Made by a program: the position numbers and the translations under genes. From Streptomyces flaveolus (GTDB taxonomy: Bacteria; Actinomycetota; Actinomycetes; Streptomycetales; Streptomycetaceae): a stretch of 64,000 bases of DNA. The notes under the pieces are model-generated. The model searched no databases and was not told the origin of the DNA. It was given only the letters and a program-made list of their open reading frames with translations. Numbering within the stretch: position 1 is the first letter of the stretch; each line of letters opens with the position of its first letter. This document shows positions 42,131 through 49,886 of this stretch, piece after piece. The stretch is taken from NCBI RefSeq assembly GCF_014648815.1, contig NZ_BMRV01000011.1, forward strand, positions 124,001-188,000, in the 5' to 3' direction.

Positions 42131-42736
42131 ATGCAGATAGGCCGCGCGCAACTCCCCGTCCCCGGCGGCGGACAGGCACCCACGACGCCCGGCGACATGG
42201 CCGCGCTCGCCCTCGCCGTCGACAAGCGGCTCGTGCACCCCGTCGACGACGCCGCCGACCGCGACGCCACGTTCGGCGACGCCGACCCGGGCACGGTCAC
42301 CGTGTCCGTAGCCGGCACCGTGTGGGTCAAGGTCATCGACGGTACGTGGATCACCGCGCACGAAGAACCCGAGGCGTGGCGGAACCTGCCGCTCGTCGCC
42401 GGATACACCGGCGGCGAGGAATCCCCGAAGATCCGCAGGGTCGGTAAGCAGGTGTGGATCAGAGGCAGGGTCGAGCGCACCGACGGCGGGCTCATCACGT
42501 CGAGCGGTGACATCAAAATTGCGCAGGTCCCCGACGACTGCATTCCCAAGGCGCTCGCCTCGGGCGGCGCCGGTCAGTCGATCCTCGGCGACCTGGAGAT
42601 CGGCCTCGGCCGGGTCGAGGTGCTCCCCATCGGGTGGGAGAAACCGTCCGGCGGCCCGGGGTCGGTGATCTGGTACAGCCAAGAGGCGCCCGGATCCCCC
42701 TGGGTAGGGGTCGACCTGCAGTACTGGACCGACTGA
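42131..42736 (+). CDS. Tail fibre/tip-associated protein (201 aa)
   Basis: ATG at 42131 after AGGAGCGGG. Contains VTVSVAGTVWVKVIDGTWIT and VWIRGRVERTDGGLITSSGD, beta-rich and typical of phage fibre-linked proteins that present a small knob. Between two tail genes. Function inferred from position. Confidence 0.6.
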   Translation: MQIGRAQLPVPGGGQAPTTPGDMAALALAVDKRLVHPVDDAADRDATFGDADPGTVTVSVAGTVWVKVIDGTWITAHEEPEAWRNLPLVAGYTGGEESPKIRRVGKQVWIRGRVERTDGGLITSSGDIKIAQVPDDCIPKALASGGAGQSILGDLEIGLGRVEVLPIGWEKPSGGPGSVIWYSQEAPGSPWVGVDLQYWTD

Positions 42737-42745
42737 AAGGCACGC

Positions 42746-44512
42746 ATGCGGTACACCTACGGCGGCAGCCCCGCCGACGTCCTCACCGACACCGCCGGCA
42801 ACGTGGTGCCCGACTATCCCGTCATCGTGCGGGCCGCCGGGACCGGGCAGCAGATCACCGCCCTGTACGAGACGGACGGCGCCCCGATCGGGCAGCTACG
42901 CAGCAACCCGGCCGGCGCCGATCAGCCCGGCGCGATACGTCCGTTCCAGATCGACGACGTGACGGAGATCGAATACGAGTACAACGGCACGTCCGGGGAT
43001 CCGGTGCGCTGGTATCAGGCCGGGCGGGAGGTCGCGCAGGAAGCGCTCACGACCGCGCAGGGAGCGCTGCCCCGGCCGGCGACGTCGGGCCGCGACGGCG
43101 ACGCGCTGCTGCTCGGATCGGACGGCGCCCCGGTGTGGGGCAGGCTCACCTCGGGCACCGTCGCCCCGTGGGCGGCACTGGAAGCCGCAGCCGGCCCCCG
43201 ATGGGTCGCGCATCGCGGCGGCAGTCTGTTGGCCCCTGAGAACACGATCGAGGCGTACCGCATGGCGGCGGCGCTCGCGATCGACGCGATCGAGATCGAC
43301 GTGTACCGCGTCGCTGACGGGTCGCTGTTCGTCATGCACGACGCGACCGTCGACAGGACGAGCAACCTCACCGGCAACACGGCGGCGCTCACCACCCCGG
43401 CGGCGCTGCGCGGGCGGATCGACGCCGGCACATGGTTCGCCAACACCTGGCCCAACGACTTGCGGATTCCGCTTTTCGCCGACGTCCTCGCCGAGATCGG
43501 CAACACGATCCCGATCATCGTGCACGCGAACAACTTCGGCTCGGGGGCGCTCGCCGTTGCCGAGATCCAACGGCAGGAACTCGACGCGAACGTTTTGATC
43601 ATGGCGTGGACCGAGGCGGAGCTCGCCGCCGCCCGCGCCGCCCGCATCCCGAGTCTGCTGCTCGACGAAGACGGGGTGCTGCCGTCGCAGACCTACGCGC
43701 AGCTCATCGCGTCCGGTACGCAGTACCTCGGGGTCGACTACAGCAAGACGTCCAACGCGACGATCCAGGCGGCGGCGGCCGCGGGGATGCGTGTCCTCGC
43801 GTACACCGTCAACCGCCGCGGCGACTTCGCGAAGCTGCCCAAGGATGGGTCCGTGTGGGGCGTCATCTCCGATGACCCGTGGTACGTGCGCGGCACCGGG
43901 CCGATGCGCACGAGCGACCTGTTCGCCGCGCAGACCTGGTATCACGGCATGGTCGGGATCACCGACGCTGCGGACTATCGCGGGTTTTTCCAGCAGTCCG
44001 GCGGCGTCTCATGGTTCGGCCTCGACACCTCGGGGACGGCGCTCGCCTCGAACGGCGGCTACGCGTCGACGGTGCAGGGCTACCTCGGGCCGCTGCCGAA
44101 CACTTTCACCCTTGATTTCGATTACGTGATCGACGTCGCCGACTATGCGACAGCCTCACTGCAGGTCGCGTTCACCGTGTCCGACGGGCAGTACGACGAC
44201 GAAGTCACCGGCACCGTGGCCCGGCAGAACGGCTACAACATTTTGATCCGCTCGAACGGCACGATCGACGTGTACCGCGTCGTCGACAACGCGCCGACGT
44301 CGATCGGGACACTCGCCACCGCGGCGATCACGGCGGGCACGACACAACACCTGCGGGTGCAGATGACCGGCACACAGATCATCATCACCCGGACGAACAT
44401 CGCCGCCCCGAACGCGCTCACGGTCAACGACACCACGTACCGCAACGCGCTCTACCCCCACTTCGGCGTGCGCGACACGAAAACCCGCTGGTCGAAAGTG
44501 ACCGTCGTCTGA
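42746..44512 (+). CDS. Tail protein with glycerophosphodiester phosphodiesterase domain
   Basis: 588 residues. N-terminal 140 form a tail attachment part. Residues 153-390 are a GDPD domain: HRGG with H156, PENTIEAYRMA, DAIEIDVYRVADG, HDATVDRTSNLTG, and IPLFADVLAEIG. The C-terminal 190 residues are a beta-rich sandwich (FTVSDGQYDDEVTGTVARQN). GDPD tail proteins of phages of Gram-positive bacteria cleave wall teichoic acid during adsorption, so this is likely the receptor-binding depolymerase. Last structural gene before a terminator. Confidence 0.88.
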   Translation: MRYTYGGSPADVLTDTAGNVVPDYPVIVRAAGTGQQITALYETDGAPIGQLRSNPAGADQPGAIRPFQIDDVTEIEYEYNGTSGDPVRWYQAGREVAQEALTTAQGALPRPATSGRDGDALLLGSDGAPVWGRLTSGTVAPWAALEAAAGPRWVAHRGGSLLAPENTIEAYRMAAALAIDAIEIDVYRVADGSLFVMHDATVDRTSNLTGNTAALTTPAALRGRIDAGTWFANTWPNDLRIPLFADVLAEIGNTIPIIVHANNFGSGALAVAEIQRQELDANVLIMAWTEAELAAARAARIPSLLLDEDGVLPSQTYAQLIASGTQYLGVDYSKTSNATIQAAAAAGMRVLAYTVNRRGDFAKLPKDGSVWGVISDDPWYVRGTGPMRTSDLFAAQTWYHGMVGITDAADYRGFFQQSGGVSWFGLDTSGTALASNGGYASTVQGYLGPLPNTFTLDFDYVIDVADYATASLQVAFTVSDGQYDDEVTGTVARQNGYNILIRSNGTIDVYRVVDNAPTSIGTLATAAITAGTTQHLRVQMTGTQIIITRTNIAAPNALTVNDTTYRNALYPHFGVRDTKTRWSKVTVV

Positions 44513-44527
44513 CCGACCCACACCCGA

Positions 44528-44558
44528 CGCCCCGAGCCGAACCGGCCCGGGGCGTTTC
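44528..44558 (+). terminator. Rho-independent terminator after the tail operon
   Basis: CGCCCCG (44528-44534) pairs with CGGGGCG (44548-44554), with an inner GCC/GGC pair, followed by TTTCT. Marks the boundary between the tail genes and the lysis genes. Confidence 0.85.
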
Positions 44559-44585
44559 TCATGCACGCACTCAGGAGGCTCACCC

Positions 44586-44837
44586 ATGGGTGACACAGAA
44601 CGACCGATCCCCGAGCGGCTCGGCGACCAGGAAGAGCAGGCCGCGCACCTGACGCGCACCGGCAACGGGCCGACCGTCGACGACGAGCAGCAGCTGCTCG
44701 CCGAGGTGCACGGCGCCCCGGACATGGCCGGCAACTACTCGCGGCCCGAGCCCGTCGCCGACCAGGACGACGAGCCCGACCCGGCCGACGAGCAGCCCGC
44801 CACCGACGACACCGCGAAGGGCGGCGAGGGCGCATGA
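44586..44837 (+). CDS. Small acidic protein before endolysin (83 aa)
   Basis: ATG at 44586 after CAGGAGGCTCACCC. Entirely hydrophilic and rich in Asp/Glu/Pro (VADQDDEPDPADEQPATDD). It overlaps the endolysin start by 4 bp. No family recognised; may be an unstructured regulator of lysis or a minor virion protein. Confidence 0.55.
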   Translation: MGDTERPIPERLGDQEEQAAHLTRTGNGPTVDDEQQLLAEVHGAPDMAGNYSRPEPVADQDDEPDPADEQPATDDTAKGGEGA

Positions 44838-45787
44838 GCATGGAGGGGATGATCGCGCAGGCCGAGAAGAGTATCGGGCTCGGCGAGCCGAACGCGATAC
44901 AGCAGTGGTACCGGCAGCGCAACGGCGCCGCGTACACCTACAACTTCCCGTGGTGCGACGCCGCGGTGACCTACTGGGCGACCATGGCGGGCGAACGCGA
45001 CGCGGTGCTGTTCGGCACCGACTACGCGTACACCGTCGCGCACGCGCAGCGGTTCAAGACGGCCGGACAGTGGACCGCGATGACCAACGGGATCAAGAAC
45101 TCGGGGATCCGCCGCGGCGACATCATCTTTTTCGACTGGGGCGGCTCGTCCGAGATCGGCAAGATCGATCACGTCGGGATCGTCACCGGCGTCTCGTCCG
45201 ACCACAAGTACGTGTACACGATCGAGGGCAACAGCGCGAACGTCTGCGCCCGCCGCGTTCGCGTCGTCGGGGACATCGCCGGATTCGGCCGCCCCAAGTA
45301 CACCGCCGCCGCGAGCAGCACCGGCTCGTCGACGTCGACGAGCGGCACGTACACCGTCAAGGCCGGTGACACGCTCTCCGAGATCGCGGCCGCGCACGGC
45401 ACGACGACGAAGGCACTCGCGTCGCTCAACGGCATCACCGACCCGAACAAGGTCGGCGCCGGCCGGAAGCTGAAGCTGCCCGCGGCCGCCAAGCCCGTGC
45501 AGAAGGTCGTGAGCCTGAAGCAGCTCGTCGCCGCATTCAAGCGGGACGCCCCCAAGTCGGGCACGCCCGTCTCGTACGAGCCGACGCGGTACGTCGAGGA
45601 TGCGCTCGTCGCCGAGGGGCTGCTCGCCCGCAACTACGCGGACGGGCACGCCGGCACCGCCACGAAGAGCGCGTACGCGCTGCTGCAGCGCCGCTACGGC
45701 TACAGCGGCGCCGACGCCGACGGCATCCCTGGCATGACGTCGCTGAAGCGGCTCGGTAAGGCACACGGGTTCACCGTCGTCGCCTGA
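44834..45787 (+). CDS. Endolysin: CHAP amidase/peptidase, LysM, C-terminal binding domain
   Basis: 317 residues. CHAP domain at 1-155 with C41 in NFPWCDAAVTYW, H113 in KIDHVGIVTG and E131 in IEGNSANV; LysM at 172-216 (YTVKAGDTLSEIAAAHGTTT); a C-terminal 225-317 segment (AYALLQRRYGYSGADADG) like a peptidoglycan-binding-domain repeat. No signal peptide, so export depends on the holin. Cleaves peptidoglycan cross-bridges at lysis. Confidence 0.9.
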   Translation: MSMEGMIAQAEKSIGLGEPNAIQQWYRQRNGAAYTYNFPWCDAAVTYWATMAGERDAVLFGTDYAYTVAHAQRFKTAGQWTAMTNGIKNSGIRRGDIIFFDWGGSSEIGKIDHVGIVTGVSSDHKYVYTIEGNSANVCARRVRVVGDIAGFGRPKYTAAASSTGSSTSTSGTYTVKAGDTLSEIAAAHGTTTKALASLNGITDPNKVGAGRKLKLPAAAKPVQKVVSLKQLVAAFKRDAPKSGTPVSYEPTRYVEDALVAEGLLARNYADGHAGTATKSAYALLQRRYGYSGADADGIPGMTSLKRLGKAHGFTVVA

Positions 45788-45825
45788 CCGGCACACCCGT
45801 CCCAACTCACAGACAGGACAAGCAC

Positions 45826-46095
45826 ATGAGTCTGACCAGCGGAGCATTCTGGAAGGCCACCGCCGAGCGCACGGTGCGCACCTTCGCGCAGGGCACCCTC
45901 GGCGCCGTGAGCGCCGACGGGCTCGGGCTGCTCGACGTCGACTGGGGCGACGCGCTTGGGATCGGCGGGCTCGCCGCCGCCCTCGCCGTGCTCACCGCGA
46001 TCGCGACGAGCGGCGGCACCGACGGCCCCGGTGTCACCGAAACCGTGGCGCGGCCGGCTACCGCGGCGCTGCCGAGCGGCCCGGCGGCCCGCTGA
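45826..46095 (+). CDS. Holin
   Basis: 89 residues, MSLTSGAFWKATAERTVRTF then a hydrophobic helix region around LGIGGLAAALAVLTAIATSG. This opening is typical of Streptomyces phage holins of the r1t class. Located directly after endolysin. It makes holes that let the endolysin reach the wall. Confidence 0.82.
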   Translation: MSLTSGAFWKATAERTVRTFAQGTLGAVSADGLGLLDVDWGDALGIGGLAAALAVLTAIATSGGTDGPGVTETVARPATAALPSGPAAR

Positions 46096-46538
46096 TGTGC
46101 CGGGCGGTCCGGCGGGCACGTAAGACGCTGGGTCGCCGCGGCGAGGTGCTGATCATCCTCGGCATCGGCAAGGTGGTGTGGGGGATCGGCTACATGGTCG
46201 ACCCCCCACCCGACCGCGGGCTAGAGATGCTCACCGCTATGGGGCCGCTGCAGTCTTGGGCGTGGCTGTGGATCGTGGCCGGCATCATCACCGGCAGCTC
46301 GGCGATCCTGCCCGCGGGCCGCGACAAATGGGGGTTCGTCGCCGCACAAGCACCGCCGACCGTATGGGCGACCGCGTACGCGGTCGGGTTCCTGTCCGGC
46401 GTCTACGGCCGCGGTTTCTTCCCGTTCGTGTTCTACATGACGCACCACGTTGCGTTGATCGTCTGGGCATCAAAGGTCCGGGAGGAGACGCCCTACAGAT
46501 CGACCGCCCGCCCGGGGGCAGCAAGGGGCCCCGGGTGA
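46095..46538 (+). CDS. Four-helix membrane protein of the lysis cluster
   Basis: 147 residues with four hydrophobic helices (about 18-34, 54-71, 84-101, 104-124; LWIVAGIITGSSAILPAG is in the second). ATG overlaps the holin stop by one base. Could be a second holin, an antiholin or an accessory membrane protein; the sequence alone does not decide. Confidence 0.6.
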   Translation: MCRAVRRARKTLGRRGEVLIILGIGKVVWGIGYMVDPPPDRGLEMLTAMGPLQSWAWLWIVAGIITGSSAILPAGRDKWGFVAAQAPPTVWATAYAVGFLSGVYGRGFFPFVFYMTHHVALIVWASKVREETPYRSTARPGAARGPG

Positions 46539-46852
46539 ACGCATTCGTCACCAGCGCCGGCGCGATAGCGGCCGTGATCGCCGCTGTCGTCGCCGGCTGG
46601 TTCTCCGTCCGCGGTTCCCGGGCCGCGGCCGCCCCGCAGCAGCGACAAGTCGATCTGTCGGTACTGCAGGCGAGCGTCGACCGGCTCGAAAAGGAACACA
46701 GCGAGATGCGGCAGCAGATCGTGCGGCTGCGCACGGTGCTGTGGGCTGCGGTCGGGTGGGCGAACCGGCGTGGCGAGCAGGTCGAGCACCTCGGCGGCGT
46801 CGCCGACCCGCCGCCCGAGGAGATCGAGCAGTTCTACCGCACCGGTGTGTGA
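46535..46852 (+). CDS. Membrane-anchored coiled-coil protein of the lysis cluster
   Basis: GTG at 46535 overlaps the previous stop. One N-terminal membrane helix (AGAIAAVIAAVVAGWFSV), then a heptad-like coiled coil (VLQASVDRLEKEHSEMRQQI) and a Pro/Glu tail. This plan resembles the DUF2746-type proteins that follow holins in actinophages and may act like a spanin for the outer layers. Confidence 0.65.
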   Translation: MNAFVTSAGAIAAVIAAVVAGWFSVRGSRAAAAPQQRQVDLSVLQASVDRLEKEHSEMRQQIVRLRTVLWAAVGWANRRGEQVEHLGGVADPPPEEIEQFYRTGV

Positions 46853-46963
46853 CCCTGCGCCGCCGTCTGGCCGACACCGGCCGAACAGAGGCACTTTCGT
46901 CGTTTCGGTCGAGCGCGGCCGGTGGGTTGTGCCATAGTGGCTGCGCCGCCGGGGAACCGGCGG

Positions 46964-46992
46964 CTGCTCCCCGCCGATGCGGGGATGGCCCT
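46964..46992 (+). repeat. CRISPR-like repeat unit 1
   Basis: CTGCTCCCCGCCGATGCGGG begins the unit, which continues GATGGCCCT. Stem CCCCGC/GCGGGG with a CGAT loop. The CTGCTCCCC left arm and GGGGATGG right arm are like those of Streptomyces I-E repeats. Confidence 0.6.
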
Positions 46993-47013
46993 GATGCACA
47001 TGATGACGGGCAA

Positions 47014-47042
47014 CCCTTCCCCGCCGATGCGGGGGTGTTCCT
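47014..47042 (+). repeat. CRISPR-like repeat unit 2
   Basis: Same 16-base core as unit 1 (CCCCGCCGATGCGGGG) with a GGTGTTCCT right arm, again the usual 3' form of I-E repeats. Spaced 21 nt from unit 1 and 50 bp from it start to start. Confidence 0.6.
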
Positions 47043-47056
47043 GCTTGCTACTTGCA

Positions 47057-47085
47057 GTGGTCCCCGCACCCGCGGGGATGAAAGA
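47057..47085 (+). repeat. CRISPR-like repeat unit 3
   Basis: GTGGTCCCCGCACCCGCGGG followed by GATG: the first 24 bases look like a standard actinobacterial I-E repeat; the last five (AAAGA) diverge. Spaced 14 nt from unit 2 and directly followed by the terminator stem. Confidence 0.65.
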
Positions 47086-47088
47086 CAC

Positions 47089-47126
47089 CGCCCCCGTCTG
47101 GCCTCACGGTCGGACGGGGGCGTTTT
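47089..47126 (+). terminator. Strong Rho-independent terminator of the repeat RNA
   Basis: CGCCCCCGTC (47089-47098) pairs perfectly with GACGGGGGCG (47113-47122), followed by TTTTCGTC. The T-run gives a plus-strand direction, i.e. it ends transcription coming through the repeat hairpins and the lysis genes. Confidence 0.88.
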
Positions 47127-47140
47127 CGTCGTGTCTGGGC

Positions 47141-47905
47141 TCAGGTGGTGGCCGGCACCGGCCGAGCCCCACTCCACAGTGCTTCCACGTGCTCGGCAAA
47201 CCGATCGAACAGACCACCACCGCCCCGGCGCCGCAGGTGCAGCAGCGGCGAGTCATGCCCGAGGAGATTCGCCAGGTGCGGCGTCACCAGCATCTCGTCA
47301 TCGAACCGAAAGACGGAAAGGGCGATGTGACCGTCCGACAGGCGTGCTTCCACACCGTCCCCATCGATCCGGCTCAGCGCGTCCAGGGTGATACGGATCC
47401 GCGTTGACACCGTGAGCGGGACCGCTTCGATCTGCTCCCGCCGGCGCGTCACCTCGGACTCGGGGTCGCCAACGAGGAACCGGACCGAACAGCCCGCGGC
47501 GGCTTTGGCGGCGAGCCGCTCCCCGACGCGCGGCTGCTCCTGCCAGATGAAATAGTTGGTATATCCGGCGTAGGTCACCTGCCGCTTCGCGTCGTCGAGG
47601 AGACGCTCCCACAACGCGGTTGGGCACGCGTTGCGGTACGGGTACGTCGCCACGATCTCCCGGTCGGGGCTGGCAGCTACTCCCCGAATCTTGGGCCACA
47701 GCATGTCTGCGTCCACTCCTAACGCGCTCGCCACCTCGTCCCGCGTCCGTGGATGCGGGACGCGACTCGGATCAGATACCCAGCGATCCACCGTCTTGAC
47801 GCTCACCCCGACTCTACGAGCCAACCGTGAACGGGATAATCCGGCGCTCTCGATAGCGCGCTGCAGATCCTGATGCAAGGCAACCCCCAGGGACGTTTGG
47901 GCCAC
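47141..47905 (-). CDS. XRE-family regulator with DUF5919-like (PLD-fold) sensor domain
   Basis: 254 residues, GTG start at 47905. HTH at about 12-55 (GLSRSRLARRVGVSVKTVDR), then an alpha/beta domain with YRNACPTALWERLLDDAKRQ, GCSVRFLVGDPESEVTRRRE and RLSDGHIALSVFRFDDEMLV, the pattern of DUF5919, a phospholipase-D-like fold without an obvious HKD motif. Streptomyces carry many such regulators, often in mobile islands. Convergent with the RNA locus; 16 bases separate it from the terminator T-run. Confidence 0.72.
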   Translation of the reverse strand: MAQTSLGVALHQDLQRAIESAGLSRSRLARRVGVSVKTVDRWVSDPSRVPHPRTRDEVASALGVDADMLWPKIRGVAASPDREIVATYPYRNACPTALWERLLDDAKRQVTYAGYTNYFIWQEQPRVGERLAAKAAAGCSVRFLVGDPESEVTRRREQIEAVPLTVSTRIRITLDALSRIDGDGVEARLSDGHIALSVFRFDDEMLVTPHLANLLGHDSPLLHLRRRGGGGLFDRFAEHVEALWSGARPVPATT

Positions 47906-48015
47906 TTCGGACGGTAGCGCGTGGCGTCCCGAATGGCCCCCGTCTGTCAGTACAACCGTCCCAACCGGCGATCCACCATGACGGTCACCAGCAACCCCCT
48001 ACAAGGGAGGCAGCA

Positions 48016-48603
48016 GTGACACTCACCCTCACCCGACCCGCACCGGAGAAGGTTGCCGAGCGGGCCCGCGAGATCCACGCCGCATGGCTGGCAGACCCGG
48101 AGATGCCTGCCGTCCTCGACGGATGCAAGCGCTACTCGTCCGACTGGACCGACGACTACGGCCAGGTACTCATCCCCGAGTACAACGTCGAGCGCGACGC
48201 CCCGCCGCTCATCGACGACGCGCTGCGCGTCATGGCGCTCAAGTCGGCGGTGTACGAGATGACCGACGGCGACGAGCTCGCGGCCGAGCTGCCGGTCCCG
48301 GTCCCGGTCGACACCGCCGTGCACGCCCTGTGCGCTCAGTTCACCGCCCTGTCCCGGGTCCAGCAGCGCACCGGCCGGCTGTTCGTGCACAGCACCGTCC
48401 GGGAGCACGAGGCCGGCCGCGCGTGGCGGCTCGGCGACTACACCCACCAGGCATACCGCGGCGCGTTCGGGCCGATCGACAGCCGGTACTGGATCGACGA
48501 GCCGGAGGCCGAGCGGCGCCGACAGATCCTCGACGAGAAGTACGCGTCCATCGGCATCACCGAACGCGGGATGGCCTCCACCATCGACTACGCCGCGGTG
48601 TAG
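48016..48603 (+). CDS. Hypothetical protein (195 aa)
   Basis: GTG at 48016 after GGGAGG. Helical N-terminus (EKVAERAREIHAAWLADPEM), then CKRYSSDWTDDYGQVLIPEY and a helical body with LCAQFTALSRVQQRTGRLFV. No family recognised. Divergent from the DUF5919 regulator, which may control it. Its 3' end overlaps the convergent gene at 48557 by 47 bp. Confidence 0.6.
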   Translation: MTLTLTRPAPEKVAERAREIHAAWLADPEMPAVLDGCKRYSSDWTDDYGQVLIPEYNVERDAPPLIDDALRVMALKSAVYEMTDGDELAAELPVPVPVDTAVHALCAQFTALSRVQQRTGRLFVHSTVREHEAGRAWRLGDYTHQAYRGAFGPIDSRYWIDEPEAERRRQILDEKYASIGITERGMASTIDYAAV

Positions 48604-48883
48604 CCGACTGGCCAGCAGGCTCCGTCTCCAGCGGTTTGGGGGGCGGGGCCTGCCTGTCTGGGTCCAGCCCGATCTTGTGCGGGTGGACGCACGCAGGTAC
48701 CCGGCCGTCGAGCGTGTAACGGTGCCCGTCGTCAGGGTCGAACGGGCACTCCCAGGACGGGCGCGAGTAGATGACGAAGGCGTCGCGCGGGAAGCGGAGC
48801 GACGGGCAGATCCCGCATACGGGCCGGTCGTCGTGGTCGGAGTCGGGATCGATGTACGGCTGCTGCGCGGCGGCGTCGTCCAT
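48557..48883 (-). CDS. Hypothetical Cys-containing protein (108 aa)
   Basis: Start at 48883. PVCGICPSLRFPRDAFVIYS, WECPFDPDDGHRY and VPACVHPHKIG supply four Cys and two His in an order that could form a zinc site; the last 30 residues, which overlap the convergent gene, look random and may be a read-through extension. Family unknown. No strong ribosome binding site is seen. Confidence 0.45.
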   Translation of the reverse strand: MDDAAAQQPYIDPDSDHDDRPVCGICPSLRFPRDAFVIYSRPSWECPFDPDDGHRYTLDGRVPACVHPHKIGLDPDRQAPPPKPLETEPAGQSATPRRSRWWRPSRVR

Positions 48884-48918
48884 GCCGGGAGGCTACCGGC
48901 TGCACTGCTCACTCGGAG

Positions 48919-49164
48919 TCATGCTCGGGGTGGCTCGTCAACGACATAGGAGCCCTTGCCCCGGACGGTACGGACGAGCCCGCGCTCTACGAGGAGCTGC
49001 ACGGCGGCTCGCGCGGTCGGCCGCGACACGGAGAACTCGTCACAGATGGCAGCCTCGGACGGGATGCGTCGGCGCGGCGGGTACGTGCCGTCGGCGATAC
49101 GGGCAGCGAGCACCGTCGCGATCTGTTCGTACAGAGGGTCGGGTCCGTCCAGGTCCACGGTCAT
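48919..49164 (-). CDS. Short GntR-family regulator (winged helix only)
   Basis: ATG at 49164. 81 residues cover just the GntR winged helix: DPLYEQIATVLAARIADGTY, IPSEAAICDEFSVSRPTARA and LVERGLVRTVRGKGSYVV. There is no effector domain, as in many regulators of Streptomyces plasmids and integrative elements (KorSA-like in size). It is divergent from the small-gene operon at 49310 and probably controls it. Confidence 0.82.
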   Translation of the reverse strand: MTVDLDGPDPLYEQIATVLAARIADGTYPPRRRIPSEAAICDEFSVSRPTARAAVQLLVERGLVRTVRGKGSYVVDEPPRA

Positions 49165-49212
49165 ATTTCGACCGTAGGAGACATACGACAGTGCTTCTCG
49201 TCGGGTGACGTG

Positions 49213-49243
49213 ACCTGACAACACCTGACAAGCGGAGTAGCGT
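49213..49243 (+). promoter_or_regulatory. Promoter with duplicated ACCTGACA (candidate GntR operator)
   Basis: -35 CTGACA (49215-49220), 17-bp spacer, -10 TAGCGT (49238-49243), directed at the small genes from 49310. ACCTGACA is repeated exactly at 49213-49220 and 49223-49230, one helical turn apart, covering the -35 and spacer. A GC hairpin (CCCCCG near 49259, CGGGGG near 49281) lies in the leader. Confidence 0.55.
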
Positions 49244-49309
49244 CGGGGCAAGAGAAGACCCCCGCGCCGTGCTACCGGCCGGGGGCGTGGCCGACTGGTT
49301 GGAGTCGAC

Positions 49310-49489
49310 ATGGAAGAGAGTACGCAGGGCCGGACCGCCGAGGGCACCCCTTCGATCGGCGGCTACTGCTCTTGGCATCAGAGGTTCTCCGACGACGTGC
49401 GGCTCATCCGCCTCAGCAGCGGCGACACGCACTATGCCTGCGTCCACTGCGTCCGTATCTTCAAGCTCACCCCCTCCGAGGACCAGTGA
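49310..49489 (+). CDS. Small Cys/His protein (59 aa)
   Basis: ATG at 49310. GYCSWHQRFSDDVRLIRLSS and YACVHCVRIFKLTP give CxxH and CxxC pairs, a likely small zinc ribbon. First of three genes with 1- to 4-bp overlaps. Short DNA-element proteins of this kind are common in actinomycete mobile DNA; role unknown. Confidence 0.6.
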   Translation: MEESTQGRTAEGTPSIGGYCSWHQRFSDDVRLIRLSSGDTHYACVHCVRIFKLTPSEDQ

Positions 49490-49710
49490 GCCCCGAGCTG
49501 CCCGACGCGGCTTACCTCACCCGTGCCGTCTACTCCGGGTGGGCCTGCGTCGTGTGCGGCGAGTCCCTTGCTCAGGGTGGCGTGCTCGCCGGCCGGGCCC
49601 TCGGGCACGTAGGGGCATTCCGGCTGGACGTCGACGTCTACCGGTGCCGCCCGGGTCGCGGCTGCGCGGCCACCACTCAGACCGCATCGACCGCGGAAGG
49701 ACACTGCTGA
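49486..49710 (+). CDS. Small Cys-rich protein (74 aa)
   Basis: GTG at 49486 overlaps the previous stop by 4 bp. WACVVCGESLAQGGVLAGRA with a CxxC pair and VYRCRPGRGCAA with another pair suggest a zinc ribbon. Coupled to its neighbours. Function unknown. Confidence 0.6.
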   Translation: MSPELPDAAYLTRAVYSGWACVVCGESLAQGGVLAGRALGHVGAFRLDVDVYRCRPGRGCAATTQTASTAEGHC

Positions 49711-49880
49711 TGCACCTGGAAGCCGGCCGCGCCGCTGGGTACTGCTGGGTGATGTTCGGCCCTCGGCAGCTGCACTGCTGCCGGCGCCCCGGTCACAGCG
49801 GCGAGCACTCGACCCCGTACGGAACGGGCCCCGAGACGGTCTACTCCCGACTCGCGTCGCGCCGATCGAGCCGGAAGTAG
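49710..49880 (+). CDS. Small protein with CC motif (56 aa)
   Basis: ATG overlaps the previous stop by one base. GYCWVMFGPRQLHCCRRPGH followed by SGEHSTPYG: a Cys/His-rich pattern that recurs in small Streptomyces proteins. Last of the three-gene set, followed by a hairpin. Confidence 0.55.
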   Translation: MHLEAGRAAGYCWVMFGPRQLHCCRRPGHSGEHSTPYGTGPETVYSRLASRRSSRK

Positions 49881-49886
49881 ACCCCG

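Larger units (their letters stand above)
46945..47126 (+). ncRNA. Structured RNA locus with three type I-E CRISPR-like repeat hairpins (candidate RNA anti-CRISPR)
   Basis: In order on the plus strand: a hairpin GCCGCCGG-GGAA-CCGGCGGC (46945-46964, GNRA-type loop); repeat hairpins CCCCGC-CGAT-GCGGGG at 46969-46984 and, identical, at 47019-47034; a third CCCCGC-ACCC-GCGGGG at 47062-47077 within GTGGTCCCCGCACCCGCGGG; then a strong terminator with T-run at 47089-47126. No protein-coding frame fits. The repeats look like Streptomyces I-E CRISPR repeats in the crRNA orientation but are separated by only 21 and 14 nt instead of about 32, with no cas genes. A CATAGT at 46933-46938 might be a -10. Could also be a decayed array. 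Confidence 0.6.

Noticed and set aside
46964..47085. A standard CRISPR array
   Set aside because: Unit distances are 50 and 43 bp, not about 61; spacers are too short; repeats differ; no cas genes or typical leader in the window.
46548..47177. Leftward open frame of about 200 codons across the repeat locus
   Set aside because: Its apparent protein repeats SPRVRG/PASAG/PHRRGA motifs, which are the well-known translation artefact of I-E CRISPR-like repeats. No start signal, and it runs antisense to the lysis genes.
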